From JBBDMC01 sp963775235 (GTDB taxonomy: Bacteria; Pseudomonadota; Alphaproteobacteria; Rhizobiales; Kaistiaceae): a stretch of DNA of 64,000 nucleotides. The notes beneath the pieces were generated by a model. The model did no database searches. It saw nothing but the letters and a program-made list of their open reading frames with translations, and was not told the DNA's origin. The position numbers and the translations under genes were made by a program. Positions 1-9,870 of the stretch are shown here, one piece after another. The stretch spans positions 1-64,000 of the forward strand of contig CAVZHY010000004.1 of assembly GCA_963775235.1 (NCBI GenBank), written 5' to 3'. Every line of letters begins with the position of its first letter. The stretch's first letter is position 1.

Positions 1-1138
1 TCTCGATGATGATCATGCGACCGCCGCAGCACGGGCACGCAGGCGAGATCATCGGCGGTTCATCGATCGTGCCGGCGTCGATGGGATTGCTCGGAGGCTT
101 GGGCACGTGGAGCAGCTCGCGGGCGTGCGCGATGTTGGCGGCACGGCCACCGCTGGCAAGCAGGCCATAGTGGCGGATGCGATGGAGGCCGTGCGGCAGC
201 ACGTGGATGAGGAAGCGACGGATGAACTCGGACGTGGCAAGCGTCATCGTCTTGTATCGGCCGGGTCCCTCGATCCGGTAGTCCTTGACCTTGAAGGTCA
301 CGCCCTTCTCGTCGGCGGCGATGAGGCGGCTGTTGGAGATGGCGACGCGGTGGGTGTAGCGCGACAGGTACGCCAGCACCGCCTCGGGCCCACCGAACGG
401 GCGCTTGCTGTAGACGACCCATTCGCTTCTGCGTAACGGCGCCAGGTACGCCGCGAACGCATCGTCCCTGGCCAGGCCGGCGTGATCACCAAAGAACTTC
501 AGGCGGCCCGCGTCGTGGGCGGCAGTCAGCTTCTCCAGGAACAGTCGCCGGAACAGCCGCGAGAGCACACGCACGGGAAGGAAGAAGCCGGGGCGGCAAG
601 CGACCCAGCTCTTGCCATCGAGCGATAGGCCGCCGCCGGGCACGATCATGTGGACGTGCGGATGGTGGGTTAGCGCCGAGCCCCAGGTGTGCAGCACCGA
701 GGTGACACCGATCCGGGCACCAAGGTGCTTAGGGTCGGCGGCGATCGTGATCAGCGTCTCGGCCGAAGCCTTGAACAGGAGGTCGTAGATGACGGCCTTG
801 TTCTGGTAGGCGATATCAGCGATCGGCGCCGGCAGCGTGAAGACGATGTGGAAGTAGCCGACGGGGAGCAGATCGGCCTGGCGCTCGGCCAGCCATTGCT
901 TGGCCGCCGCGCCCTGGCACTTCGGGCAATGCCGGTTGCGGCAGGAGTTGTAGGCGATGCGGGTGTGGGTGCAATCCTCGCAGCGTTCGACATGCCCGCC
1001 GAGGGCCGCCGTGCGGCAGCTCTCGATGGCGCTCATCACCTTGAGCTGGCCGAGGCTGACATGGCCGGCGTTGGCCTGACGCCACGCCGGACCATGGCCG
1101 CGGAAGATATCCGCGACCTCCACAACCGGACGCGACAC
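1..1138 (-). CDS. IS91-family HUH transposase (3' end outside window)
   Basis: The visible 379 codons read as an IS91/IS801-type rolling-circle transposase. A zinc-binding N-terminus is seen (cysteine pairs around CEDC and CRNRHCPKC), then the HUH metal site (HPHVHMIVPGGG) and the Y2 motif YLSRYTHRVAISN, in which two tyrosines three residues apart would nick and hold DNA. A GTG at 1138 is the best start because the frame upstream is closed by a TGA that is also the stop of the recombinase gene at 1151. The two genes are therefore tightly coupled. No frameshift is seen. The C-terminus and the element end lie beyond base 1. Identification rests on family motifs and is secure; the exact IS name is not known. 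Confidence 0.9.
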   Translation of the reverse strand, partial: MSRPVVEVADIFRGHGPAWRQANAGHVSLGQLKVMSAIESCRTAALGGHVERCEDCTHTRIAYNSCRNRHCPKCQGAAAKQWLAERQADLLPVGYFHIVFTLPAPIADIAYQNKAVIYDLLFKASAETLITIAADPKHLGARIGVTSVLHTWGSALTHHPHVHMIVPGGGLSLDGKSWVACRPGFFLPVRVLSRLFRRLFLEKLTAAHDAGRLKFFGDHAGLARDDAFAAYLAPLRRSEWVVYSKRPFGGPEAVLAYLSRYTHRVAISNSRLIAADEKGVTFKVKDYRIEGPGRYKTMTLATSEFIRRFLIHVLPHGLHRIRHYGLLASGGRAANIAHARELLHVPKPPSNPIDAGTIDEPPMISPACPCCGGRMIIIE

Positions 1139-1150
1139 GCGCGTCGCGCT

Positions 1151-2026
1151 TCAGGGGGGCGGTGCGCCCGCTGTGTTGTTCCTGATCAGCTTGTCGAGCG
1201 GGCTCATGACCTCCCGGATCGTCCTGGTGGCCACCTGGGTATAGAGCGCCGTGGTGTCGAGCTTGGCGTGCCCGAGAAGGACCTGGATCACCCGGATGTC
1301 GATGTGCTGTTCCAGAAGATGGGTGGCGAAGCTGTGCCGTAGGGTATGCAGCGACACCGGCTTCTCCAGCTCGGCCATGTCGGCCGCGGCATGGCAGGCG
1401 CGGTTGAGCTGGCGTGTCGTGAGCGGTGCCCCGAGCACGCGACCAGGAAACAGCCAGCCCCGCGGTTGCTCGACGCGCCACCAATCGCGCAACAGTTCGA
1501 GCAGTTGCGGCGACAGCATCACGTAACGATCCTTGCGGCCCTTGCCCTGCTCGACGCGGATGACCATGCGCTGGCTGTCGATGTCGGTGGGCTTGAGCGA
1601 GATCACCTCGGACGCGCGCAGGCCAGCGCCGTACGCCACACTGAACGCCGCCTTGTACTTGAGCCCCGGCGCCGCCTCCAGGAACCGCGAGACCTCCTCG
1701 GGGCTCAGAACGACGGGCAGCTTCCGGGGTTGGCGTACGAACGGCAGATGGCTCGCCATATCGGCGCGACCGAGCGTAACCCGGAAGAAAAACCGCAGCC
1801 CGGAGACGGTGCCGTTCATGTTGGCCGCAGAGATGCCCTCCGCGGAGAGGTGAAGCTGAAAACCGCGCACATCCTCGTTGCTGGCGGTGTCCGGCGAGCG
1901 GCCGAGGAACCTGGCCAGGTTGCTGACGCTGCGGATGTAGTCGTGCTGTGTCTTCGCGCCGAAGCCACGGATCGTCATATCTTCGATCATGCGCCGGCGC
2001 AGCGGGCTCATCGCCTCGTTGGTCAT
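1151..2026 (-). CDS. Tyrosine recombinase of the IS91-type element
   Basis: A 291-residue phage-integrase-family protein. The N-terminal half is a SAM-like core-binding domain (about residues 10-100). The catalytic half shows the first arginine in GLRASEVISL, the HTLRHSFATHLLE box, LLGHAKLDTT and the nucleophile tyrosine in TALYTQVA, so all catalytic positions appear present. The ATG at 2026 has an AGGAG ribosome site a few bases upstream. Its stop codon abuts the transposase start, so the two are probably co-translated. A recombinase gene directly upstream of the HUH transposase is a known arrangement in some IS91 relatives; its role in transposition is not established. Confidence 0.9.
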   Translation of the reverse strand: MTNEAMSPLRRRMIEDMTIRGFGAKTQHDYIRSVSNLARFLGRSPDTASNEDVRGFQLHLSAEGISAANMNGTVSGLRFFFRVTLGRADMASHLPFVRQPRKLPVVLSPEEVSRFLEAAPGLKYKAAFSVAYGAGLRASEVISLKPTDIDSQRMVIRVEQGKGRKDRYVMLSPQLLELLRDWWRVEQPRGWLFPGRVLGAPLTTRQLNRACHAAADMAELEKPVSLHTLRHSFATHLLEQHIDIRVIQVLLGHAKLDTTALYTQVATRTIREVMSPLDKLIRNNTAGAPPP

Positions 2027-2505
2027 GGGAATGCTCCTGTCCTGAGCGAGGTTGCTAACCCCTCAGTTCAAGACAGGAAGTCCCCCGCCGCCACTGGCCG
2101 CCCCAATCGCCGCAGCACCCTATCGCGCGAGCGATTTAGTCCTTTGGCGCATGTCGGACCATCGTCGTCGAGGTGGCAATGTCCGGTTTCGGCGGGATTG
2201 CAGAACCACGACTCAAGAGGCGTTGGTGGTTTCGGCGCTATGTGGCCTGCCGGCCAGCAACCGTCTGATGCTAGGCGCCCGCAAGCGCCTGCGCGGGTGT
2301 CTGAGACTGCCCTGGCACCTTTGGCCGCGTGCGGCGGGACGTGATCATGATCGTCGACTTTGAGGGCGAGCGAGCGACGGCGCACCCCTCCCGGGCACCC
2401 GCCCACATCTGGAGCGTAATTGCTCAACAAAGCCAGATACTTGGCTACGTACAAGACTCAAACGGTGGTATGACGTTTGTACACGAGCCACCGAGTCTTT
2501 CGCTG
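2027..2505. other. Intergenic, probable IS91 end plus unassigned DNA
   Basis: No convincing gene is seen. Open frames exist on both strands, but their composition is arginine/proline-rich and matches no family I know. The stretch probably contains the origin-side end of the IS91-like element and flanking DNA. Confidence 0.4.
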
Positions 2506-3185
2506 ATGCAACATGCCGTCGCCTACTATCGCGTCTCAACCGCCAGACAGGGCCGTTCTGGCCTCGGCATCGATGGGCAGCGTGAAGCTGTCACGCGGTT
2601 CGCAGCGCAGAAGGCTTCGAACTGGTCGCCGAGTTCGTCGAGGTCGAAACAGGGAAGGGAGCCGATGCCCTCGACCGGCGGCCTCAGCTGGCCGCAGCGT
2701 TGGCCACAGGGCGGCAGCGCAAGTGTCCGGTCATCGTCGCCAAGCTCGACCGGCTTTCGCGCGACGTGGCCTTCATTGCCGGCCTCATGGCCCAACGTGT
2801 GCCCTTCATTGTTGCGGAACTCGGCGTCGACGCCGATCCGTTCATGCTGCACATCTATGCGGCGCTGGCGGAGAAGGAACGGCGGCTGATCTCGGAACGG
2901 ACGCGGTCGGCACTGGCGGCGCGCAAGGCGCAGGGCGCGAAGCTGGGCAACCGTACGAACGCGGCCGAAGCACTGGCGAACGGTCGGCGGTCGTTGATCG
3001 AGGAAGCCGATGCATTCGCGGCAAACGTTCTGCCGATCATCGACTCGTTGCGAGCCGCCGGCGTGACCGATCTTCGCGGGCTTGCCTCGGCACTCAACAG
3101 CCGCGGAGTGCGAACGGCGCGCGGAGGCCGGTGGCACGTGTCGAACGTGCGGAACCTGCTGTTGCGGTCGGATCGCCTTTCATAG
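2506..3185 (+). pseudogene. Serine recombinase (resolvase family), frameshifted
   Basis: Starts MQHAVAYYRVSTARQGRSGL, the catalytic-serine strand of the resolvase/invertase fold, and continues in the next frame with VIVAKLDRLSRD, the second conserved resolvase box, then AALAEKERRLISERT. The C-terminal part (RGLASALNSRGVRTARGGRW) is a recombinase domain-like helix-turn-helix. One base appears to be missing near 2605-2610: restoring it would read FAAAEGFELVAEF, the usual sequence. About 226 residues are spread over two frames. It lies next to the IS91 element, so it probably belongs to another mobile element. It is either a real pseudogene or an indel error. Confidence 0.8.
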
Positions 3186-3217
3186 GCGGGAAATTCGTCA
3201 TGAACGCCGAAGCACCG

Positions 3218-3520
3218 CTACAAGGGATACGTATGCCCTCGAAGCTCATGAACGCGAGAAGGTCTCTTGCGACGAAGGAGTGGCAGTGCCGCCACGACGT
3301 ACTCGGCCATTGCATTCTCGTGCCCAAAGCAATTGCAAAGGGTCGCACCAGGAGGGAGCAACGTCGTGTCGATGTTGTCATAGCCCGTGCCGGGAGAGTG
3401 ATAGAGGCGCAGACGCGATGGATACGGCATTTCGACGGTCAGGGTGGTTCCAATGGTGACTTCGGCCGAGGCATAATCGGCGCGCCCCCCCTCTGTCATC
3501 CGCGGGTCGCTGATGTTCAC
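3218..3520 (-). pseudogene. Fragment of D-isomer 2-hydroxyacid dehydrogenase
   Basis: About 60 residues (LYHSPGTGYDNIDTTLLPPG and FGHENAMAEYVVAAL) match the substrate-binding half of the D-2-hydroxyacid dehydrogenase family just before its NAD-binding domain. The frame then departs from the family, with a likely shift near 3265 (another frame reads ARDLLAF). The whole dinucleotide-binding domain is absent. The break falls close to the end of the serine recombinase, suggesting that insertion of that element destroyed the gene. Confidence 0.6.
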
Positions 3521-3702
3521 AATCTAATGTTCCTGCTCAAGCAAGGTTTCGAACCCAGCTCGATAATTCAATGCGGTTTCGCCAAAAAAAGGATCTTCAT
3601 ACCCCGTATTCCCGGATGGCGTCTAAAGACAGGGGTCTCGCACGATGACTTTGACACAGCCTAATTGTGGTGGCGCGCCCCGTAAAACGAACACTTCTGT
3701 TA

Positions 3703-4314
3703 TCAAGGCGAAGTCATGATTTCTGGGCGAACAACTGCCTGCGCGAACCAGAGGCGCACGGCGTGGCCCAGCGAGCCATCGTAATAGATGTCGTATGCCG
3801 ATTCTGAAACGTCACGGACGATAATGGCGGAATGGTGTGCGAACAGGGTGCGCGTGCCGGTGCCAGGTGGAAACGCCTTGTCACGCAGGTCGAGCAGAGT
3901 ACCTTTGGACAACAAGCGTGCGGCATCGGCACCGGCGATCCTGAGGCCTTCGAAGCCGCCAGTGACATCGAAAACACTGACAGTCTTGCCTTCTACGGCG
4001 CGGACTAGGGCCGTCATCAGTTCCCGTCTATTCATCGCGTCGGTGCCGATCAGCCATTGATACGGAGAATGCCACAGGCAGAATCCGTTTCCTGATCGAG
4101 AAGTCGTGCACTGCCGAGGGTTCGCAGGAGCCGGGTATCCGAGCGCGTCTGCGAGGGCGGCGTTGATGCCGGAAATGACGCGTGCCTGGGTGACCAAAAA
4201 AAAGGCCCGTCCGCTGATGCTTGTGACTGATAAGCGGTGCATCAAGTCATGTGCCAGCGGGACACGCGCCGCTACGGCAACCGGAGCAAGATTTGGCTGA
4301 GCCACCTCAGGCAT
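3703..4314 (-). CDS. soxG: Sarcosine oxidase gamma subunit
   Basis: A 203-residue SoxG-family protein, the last gene of a soxBDAG set. The heterotetrameric enzyme oxidises sarcosine (N-methylglycine) to glycine, passing the methyl carbon to tetrahydrofolate; gamma is a small accessory subunit folded like part of the GcvT domain. Family features seen are WHSPYQWLIG, SVFDVTGGFEGLRI and a C-terminal segment ending VRLWFAQ. The start overlaps the soxA stop by 8 bases, indicating translational coupling. The frame is intact and the length is normal for the family. Confidence 0.9.
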   Translation of the reverse strand: MPEVAQPNLAPVAVAARVPLAHDLMHRLSVTSISGRAFFLVTQARVISGINAALADALGYPAPANPRQCTTSRSGNGFCLWHSPYQWLIGTDAMNRRELMTALVRAVEGKTVSVFDVTGGFEGLRIAGADAARLLSKGTLLDLRDKAFPPGTGTRTLFAHHSAIIVRDVSESAYDIYYDGSLGHAVRLWFAQAVVRPEIMTSP

Positions 4315-7264
4315 TCATCCTGATCCCTTCAGGATCGTAAAAACAGGGTGCAACTACCTTCGCCCGGGCGACGGCGCCCCCGTGATAGACTTCAACCTCG
4401 TCTTGGTGTCTCTCACGCCCGCGTTCCAGGACCGCGAGGGCAATGGGTCGCCCTGCGCTAGGGCTCCAGTAGCCCGAGGTTACGCGTCCTTGCGTTCGCA
4501 CCGGCCGGGTCTCCAACGGGCCGGCAACAATCTGCGCACCGGCGGTTAGGATCGTGCGGCCGTCAAGAGGTTCCAGGCCGACTAATTGCCCTCGGTTCGC
4601 CATTTGCGCCTTGGCCGAAGTCAGCGACCGGCGGCCGATAAAATGGACCTTCTTCGTCGCACCAAGACGACCAAACCCTATGTCGTCGGGAACCGTCGTC
4701 GGATCGGTTTCGGCCCCAACATGGACGAAACCCTTCTCGGTGCGCATGACCATCAGCGCTTCGATCCCAAAGGCGGCGATGCCGTGATCGCTACCCGCCT
4801 CGAGCACGTGGTGCCAGAGCACAGGGATGTCGGTAACCGGTGCGCTGATCTCATAGGTGAGTTCACCGGTGAAACTCACGCGTAGAACGCGAACCGAAAT
4901 GCCTTCGATTGTGCCGGTTCGCACCGACATGTGTGGGAAGGCGTTGGCCGAGAAGTCGATGTCGGAGCACAGCCGGCACACCACAGCTCGCGCAGCCGGG
5001 CCGGAGAGCGTGATCGTACCCCAATGCGTCGTGAACGGCTGGATCACAATATCCATGTGAGGCCACTCGCATTGGTGCCAGCGCTGAAGCCATTGGGATG
5101 TGGCGGTAGCTCCGCTACTGGTGGTCGTCATCATGAAGTGCTGATCGGCAAGGCGACAGAAGACGCCATCGTCCAATATGCTGCCATCCTCTCTCAGCAA
5201 CAGACCGTAGCGTGCACGTCCCGTCTTCAGAGTTCCGACGTCATTCATATAGATTAGATTCAGGAAGGCAACGGCATCCGGCCCGACAATGTCTATCTTG
5301 CCGAGCGGTGAATAGTCGAGGATACCAACCTTCCTGCGAACAAGAAGGACTTCAGCGCCAATGGCGCTGTCGTTCGCCTGGTAATACGCGGGGCGAAGCC
5401 ACCCTCCATAATCTTCCATTTTGCCGCCGTGTGCCAGGTGCCATTCGTGCAGCGGCAGTCTGCGTAGCGGACGGTAGAGAGCGCCCCGCTCGGCCCCCGC
5501 GAGAGCACCCAGTGTGACCGGCGTATACGGCGGCCTGAACTTGGTGGTACCAATGTCTGCGATGTCGCGGTCAGTCTCGCGCGCCAACACAGCCATGCCG
5601 GTCACGTTCGATGTCTTGCCCTGGTCGGGGGCCATGCCAATCGTGGTGTAGCGCTTAAAATGCTCGATCGAGGTGAAGTTTTCGCGCACTGCCACCCCGA
5701 TATCGCTCGCGGTCACGTCGTGGAGGAAGTCGATCCAGCTGGATCGAATAGCCTTTTCGGTGCGCGCCCCCCAGAAAGCTGTGCTCGCATAGGGAACTGG
5801 CGATGGGGGAACGATCGCCGCAGCTGACGGATGTGTCGGTTCCTCGCCGGGCACCCGCGAACCGGCAAGCGCTGCCGCGCATCGGTCTGCATCATCGAGT
5901 GCATCAGACAAATCAAAATGGCCGTTCACTGCTCCGGCAGCGACGATCCCGTCGGGCAGATCTGCGGGCAGGAAGCACAAGCGGTCCACATCCCACACCG
6001 GCCTTGCGGCGCCGTGTGAAGAGAGATGGACCAACGGGCTCCACCCGCCCGCCATCCCAAGGCAGTCGCATGCGATCCGGCGACGGGCGCTTCTGTCGAG
6101 TAATGCGACCTCGATGCCGCGAACTCGACGACGACCGAACACATTCGTGACCATCGCGCCCGCAACGATTTCGATCCGGCGTGCCGCGCACGCCGCGGCC
6201 AGCGGCTCTTCTGCCCTGGGGCGAACGTCAATGATCGCGGCGACCGCAATGCCGCAATCGTGGCAGTCGAGGGCTGAAGAGTAGCCGGACGTGTTATTCA
6301 CCATGAATGCGATGCTGCGGCCTGTAGCCACCCCAAAACGGTTAGCGTAGCCCGCAACGGCGGAAGCGAGCATGACGCCAGGACGGTCGTTGTTGGGAAA
6401 TGGTAGCGGTCTTTCGTGAGCGCCGCTCGCGAGCACGACCGTGCCTGCGCGGATGCACAAGAAACGGCTGCGCGCCGTCGTGGATGATGCATCAGTAGCG
6501 AGTTTCTGATGAACCGTCGCCCAGTTACCGTCGTAGTGGCCGGTCGCCGTTGCGTCCGTCATCACGGTTACGTTCGGTCGCGCCCGCAGTGAATTGACGA
6601 CCCGTGCTGCCCATGCCGACCCCGCCATACCTTCAATCATCGCCGATCGGGTGAGGAGCGATCCGCCGACCTCCGTGTCCTGTTCGACAATTATCACGCT
6701 CAGATTGGCCGCCGCGAGCAACGTGGCAGCGCGCAACCCGGCGGGCCCGGCTCCGACGACGAGAACATCACAGTGCGCGCTGTCATGTTCGTAGAGATCG
6801 GGGTCAGGACCGCGCGGCGCCCGTCCCAATCCGGAGTTCGCCCGGATAGCCGGCTCGAACCAGCGCCAGTGTGGCCACATGAACGTCTTGTAGTAGAAGC
6901 CAGCTGCGAGCACAGGCTTCGCGAAACCCCAGACGGCGCCGATGTCGAAATCGACATTGGGCCAGCAGTTAACCGACCGCGCCATGAGGCCGTCGCGAAG
7001 GGGTGTCATGGTTGCAAGCGCGTTCGGCTCGACACGTGGATCAATTCCGAGGTCGACAATGCCGCCCATGTCCTCCTCGCGCAGACCGACGATTCCGCGG
7101 GGCCGGTGATACTTGAAACTACGCGCTACGATTGACACGTCGTTCGCCAGGAGCGCCGATGCGAGAGTGTCGCCCGTCAGTCCCACCAAGGCACGATCGT
7201 TGAAGGTGAACCGCAAGGGATTTGTGCGGTCGACACTGCCTCCCGTTTCGAGTCGATAACCCAC
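4307..7264 (-). CDS. soxA: Sarcosine oxidase alpha subunit
   Basis: A 985-residue SoxA. The order is: N-terminal 2Fe-2S-like/HcnA region (about 1-150, without an obvious ferredoxin cysteine set), NAD-binding Rossmann domain (VLVVGAGPAGLRAATLLAAA near 170), second dinucleotide fold with MVNNTSGYSSALDCHDCGI, and a C-terminal GcvT-like folate-binding domain (about 590-985). Alpha binds NAD and tetrahydrofolate, receives the iminium product by internal channelling and makes 5,10-methylene-THF. The start is GTG at 7264, immediately after the soxD stop. No frameshift is seen. Confidence 0.93.
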   Translation of the reverse strand: MGYRLETGGSVDRTNPLRFTFNDRALVGLTGDTLASALLANDVSIVARSFKYHRPRGIVGLREEDMGGIVDLGIDPRVEPNALATMTPLRDGLMARSVNCWPNVDFDIGAVWGFAKPVLAAGFYYKTFMWPHWRWFEPAIRANSGLGRAPRGPDPDLYEHDSAHCDVLVVGAGPAGLRAATLLAAANLSVIIVEQDTEVGGSLLTRSAMIEGMAGSAWAARVVNSLRARPNVTVMTDATATGHYDGNWATVHQKLATDASSTTARSRFLCIRAGTVVLASGAHERPLPFPNNDRPGVMLASAVAGYANRFGVATGRSIAFMVNNTSGYSSALDCHDCGIAVAAIIDVRPRAEEPLAAACAARRIEIVAGAMVTNVFGRRRVRGIEVALLDRSARRRIACDCLGMAGGWSPLVHLSSHGAARPVWDVDRLCFLPADLPDGIVAAGAVNGHFDLSDALDDADRCAAALAGSRVPGEEPTHPSAAAIVPPSPVPYASTAFWGARTEKAIRSSWIDFLHDVTASDIGVAVRENFTSIEHFKRYTTIGMAPDQGKTSNVTGMAVLARETDRDIADIGTTKFRPPYTPVTLGALAGAERGALYRPLRRLPLHEWHLAHGGKMEDYGGWLRPAYYQANDSAIGAEVLLVRRKVGILDYSPLGKIDIVGPDAVAFLNLIYMNDVGTLKTGRARYGLLLREDGSILDDGVFCRLADQHFMMTTTSSGATATSQWLQRWHQCEWPHMDIVIQPFTTHWGTITLSGPAARAVVCRLCSDIDFSANAFPHMSVRTGTIEGISVRVLRVSFTGELTYEISAPVTDIPVLWHHVLEAGSDHGIAAFGIEALMVMRTEKGFVHVGAETDPTTVPDDIGFGRLGATKKVHFIGRRSLTSAKAQMANRGQLVGLEPLDGRTILTAGAQIVAGPLETRPVRTQGRVTSGYWSPSAGRPIALAVLERGRERHQDEVEVYHGGAVARAKVVAPCFYDPEGIRMNA

Positions 7265-7265
7265 C

Positions 7266-7553
7266 TCAGATCTCCACCGCGCTGCGCGGACGTGCCTTGG
7301 CTGTGGGGAAGACGTCGACGATCTCGTTTGTCAACGTGTTGCGCGCGACGGTGAACCACTCCCCGCAGCCAAACTGATGGACCCAGCGCTCCCGGATGAC
7401 GCCGCGTGAGTTGGTCTCCATGTAGAGGTAGGCTGCCCAATCGGCGTCACTCACCTCCCGCCAATTCTCTGGCCTCAACGTGTCGGCATCGCCGCCGCAG
7501 CTGAACTCGACCTCGGCACGCTCGCCGCACCATGGGCAATTGAAGTTGAGCAT
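7266..7553 (-). CDS. soxD: Sarcosine oxidase delta subunit
   Basis: A 95-residue SoxD. The zinc ligands of the family are visible: NCPWCGER at the N-terminus, then the histidine and cysteine in WVHQFGCGEWF. The small delta subunit is a structural zinc protein of the heterotetramer. It sits 15 bases after the soxB stop and just before soxA, the standard order. Length and motifs are typical. Confidence 0.93.
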   Translation of the reverse strand: MLNFNCPWCGERAEVEFSCGGDADTLRPENWREVSDADWAAYLYMETNSRGVIRERWVHQFGCGEWFTVARNTLTNEIVDVFPTAKARPRSAVEI

Positions 7554-7568
7554 GGCCTTCGCGATCGG

Positions 7569-8830
7569 TTAGTGGGCAATGCCGGCCGCGCCGGCCTCGT
7601 CGATCAACTTCAGCGCCGTGAAGCGGTCGAACCCAAAGGGTCGACTCATCGCGTGGTGGCTACCGGTTGCCAGCAAGTGCGCAAGCAGCCAGCCACCCGC
7701 CGGAATCGCTTTGAAGCCTCCGGTTCCCCAGCCGCAATTGATGAACAGATCCCTCACCGGAGATCTCGTCGATAATCGGGCTGGAATCGGGTACGACGTC
7801 GACGGTACCGCCCCACTGCCGCATCAGCTTAACGCGCGACAACGACGGAAAGGTCTCAATCAGGCCGGCAGCTACAGACTGCAAAGTGCTAATTGCCCCG
7901 CGCTGGGTGTATGAGCTGTAACGGTCAAGCGCGCCGCCGAAGACGATTTCACCCTTATCACTCTGGCTAGCATAGGTGCCCGGTCCGTGAACTGCCATGA
8001 CGACCGAATTGAGCACCGGCTTTATTGGCTCTGTGACTGCGGCCTGAAGGGTCATGCTGCGGATCGGTACCTTGAACCCGGCAAGGTCAGCGAGCGCCGT
8101 TGTCTGTCCCGCGACCGCGATTGCGGCGCGGGCACAGACGATGCGGCCGCGAGACGTCTCGAACTCCCACGAGCTTGCCAGCGCGGATGTCGAACCCGGT
8201 AACGGCGCAATCCTGGATTATGTCGACGCCGAGTGCGTCCGCACTGCGCGCATAACCCCAAGCGATTGCGTCATGGCGGGCGATGCCGCCACGCCGTTGC
8301 AGGATTCCCCCGATTGGCGCGTAACGGGCATTCGGATCACGATTGAGGAGTGGCTCGAATGCAAGGGTCTCGTCGCGAGAAAGCAGCTCAGCTTCGACAC
8401 CGCTTAACTGCATGGCCTGGACGGCGCGCCTACTGATGTCGAGGTCATGTCGCGTGAAGAGCGGCAGGAGCACACCACGCTGACTGAGCATGATGTTGTA
8501 GTTGAGGTCCCTCGAAAGGCCTTCGTACAGTTTGAGCGCGAAGTCGTAGACCGCGGCGCTCTCCGGGTAGAGGTAGTTCGAACGTATGATCGCTGTATTG
8601 CGACCGGTATTGCCACCGCCGACCCAGCTCCGCTCCAGCAGCGCGACGTTCGTGGCACCGTGTACACGAGCGAGATAGTAGGCAGTCGCCAGCCCGTGTC
8701 CGCCACCGCCAATGATAACAAAGTCGTAGCTTTTCTTCGGCTCCGCCAGCCGCCAGGCGGGGGGCCAATCGCGTTGCCGTCTCACGCCGTTGCGGAGCAA
8801 CGCAGACAATGAGTAGCGCTTCAACGTCAC
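7569..8830 (-). pseudogene. soxB: Sarcosine oxidase beta subunit with two frameshifts
   Basis: SoxB carries FAD and the covalently bound FMN and performs the dehydrogenation. The frame starts at GTG 8830 (VTLKRYSLSALLRNG; an upstream TTG is possible) and shows the FAD fold FVIIGGGGHGLATAYYLA and GNTGRNTAIIRSNYLYPESA. It shifts near 8160 (one extra base; the next frame reads GRIVCARAAIAVAG) and again near 7750, after which FINCGWGTGGFKAIPAGGWL completes the C-terminus. Together the pieces cover the full ~420 residues with no internal stop once the frames are joined. Because soxD, soxA and soxG are intact, sequencing indels are a serious alternative to real inactivation. Confidence 0.85.
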
Positions 8831-8952
8831 AACGCAGCTTCGCCGGATCAATGTACTACTATATAGGACTGTCGTCTATCATTAGAAACGTTGATTGACA
8901 AGCAGCTAGTGCGGTCAATTCGCTGAGGGCGGCGACAATGAATGGAGATTCG

Positions 8953-9582
8953 CTAACTCGTTAGGGAATAAGTCACCAACACCAAAGCGCGAGCCGGTTT
9001 CTCATGCAAATTGCGTAGAGCGTGAGGCACATCAGCCGGATAGCTCGCTGTATCGCCGACGTTGACCTGGATAGACCTTTGTCCACTATCAATGGTGAAC
9101 GCCCCCTCGATCACCACCAAGTGCTCGACGGCGCCCGGACCGTGGGGGCGGGATTCCAGGGAGGAGTGCGGCTCGGCCACAATGTCGTACCACTCCACGA
9201 CGCCGGCAAGATCGACCGGGCTCAAAATTCGAATTGTGCACCCGCCGTCTGCGCTCTTGAGGGTCGGGATCTCATTCGGTCGCCGATGCTGCAGCGGCGT
9301 TTCGGTGGAGTCAGCGCCCACGAGCTGTTCAATTCCGATCTGGAACGTAGAGGCTAATCGCCAGACCGTACCCAACGTCGGGTTAGTTTCGTTTCGTTCG
9401 ATCTTCGAGAGCATCGATTTGGATATGCCCGAAAGCTCGGCCAACCTGTCCAGGCTGTGGCCGCGACTCCTGCGCATTTCGGCAATGACTTTGCCGATAC
9501 TCGGCGGTGTCGCACTAGCGCGCTTGCCCATGACGCGCGCAGGTTTTCGCAGGCCGCGACTTGATTTTGTGCTGCGTTTCAT
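8953..9582 (-). CDS. XRE-family regulator with C-terminal cupin domain
   Basis: A 209-residue protein with an N-terminal helix-turn-helix (about 30-85, LAELSGISKSMLSKIERNET) and a C-terminal cupin (about 120-205, EHLVVIEGAFTI, DTASYPADVPHALRN). This architecture is that of PuuR/SutR-like regulators that sense small amine or sulfur metabolites through the cupin. It lies 122 bases upstream of soxB on the same strand, so it probably controls the sox genes and perhaps the transport block; that is inference from position. The ATG start at 9582 gives a basic N-terminal extension; an internal start is possible. Confidence 0.88.
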   Translation of the reverse strand: MKRSTKSSRGLRKPARVMGKRASATPPSIGKVIAEMRRSRGHSLDRLAELSGISKSMLSKIERNETNPTLGTVWRLASTFQIGIEQLVGADSTETPLQHRRPNEIPTLKSADGGCTIRILSPVDLAGVVEWYDIVAEPHSSLESRPHGPGAVEHLVVIEGAFTIDSGQRSIQVNVGDTASYPADVPHALRNLHEKPARALVLVTYSLTS

Positions 9583-9870
9583 CAGATACCATTTTGTTGA
9601 TGCAGGCTATTTCCAAGTCAGAAGACGGGCAACTATTTTCACTCTTACGCTGCGTACTTTCACAATGGGACCATTGTCAGCGGAAGACAATCTCATGATA
9701 CTGTGGAGAGGATTGTTCGACCACCTCGAATTGCGGCAAGCCAATCACTCATTCATTAGTCTCATAGAACAGGCGACAGTATCGGATGACCTCCGGACAG
9801 AGCCTTTCTCGCGCTCAACGCGCGACCTTGTCTCTTTCAACTGACATCCCGAGCCGCCAAATCATTTCGC

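Larger units (their letters stand above)
1..2060 (-). mobile_element. IS91-like insertion sequence, partial
   Basis: The two-gene unit (HUH transposase plus tyrosine recombinase) marks an IS91-family element. Its 3' end is cut by the window edge. The 5' terminus lies somewhere upstream of 2026; I could not fix it because IS91 elements have no inverted repeats and no duplicated target. The right coordinate is approximate. Confidence 0.6.

Noticed and set aside
1346..2344. 332-codon plus-strand frame over the tyrosine recombinase
   Set aside because: Antisense shadow of a gene with complete catalytic motifs.
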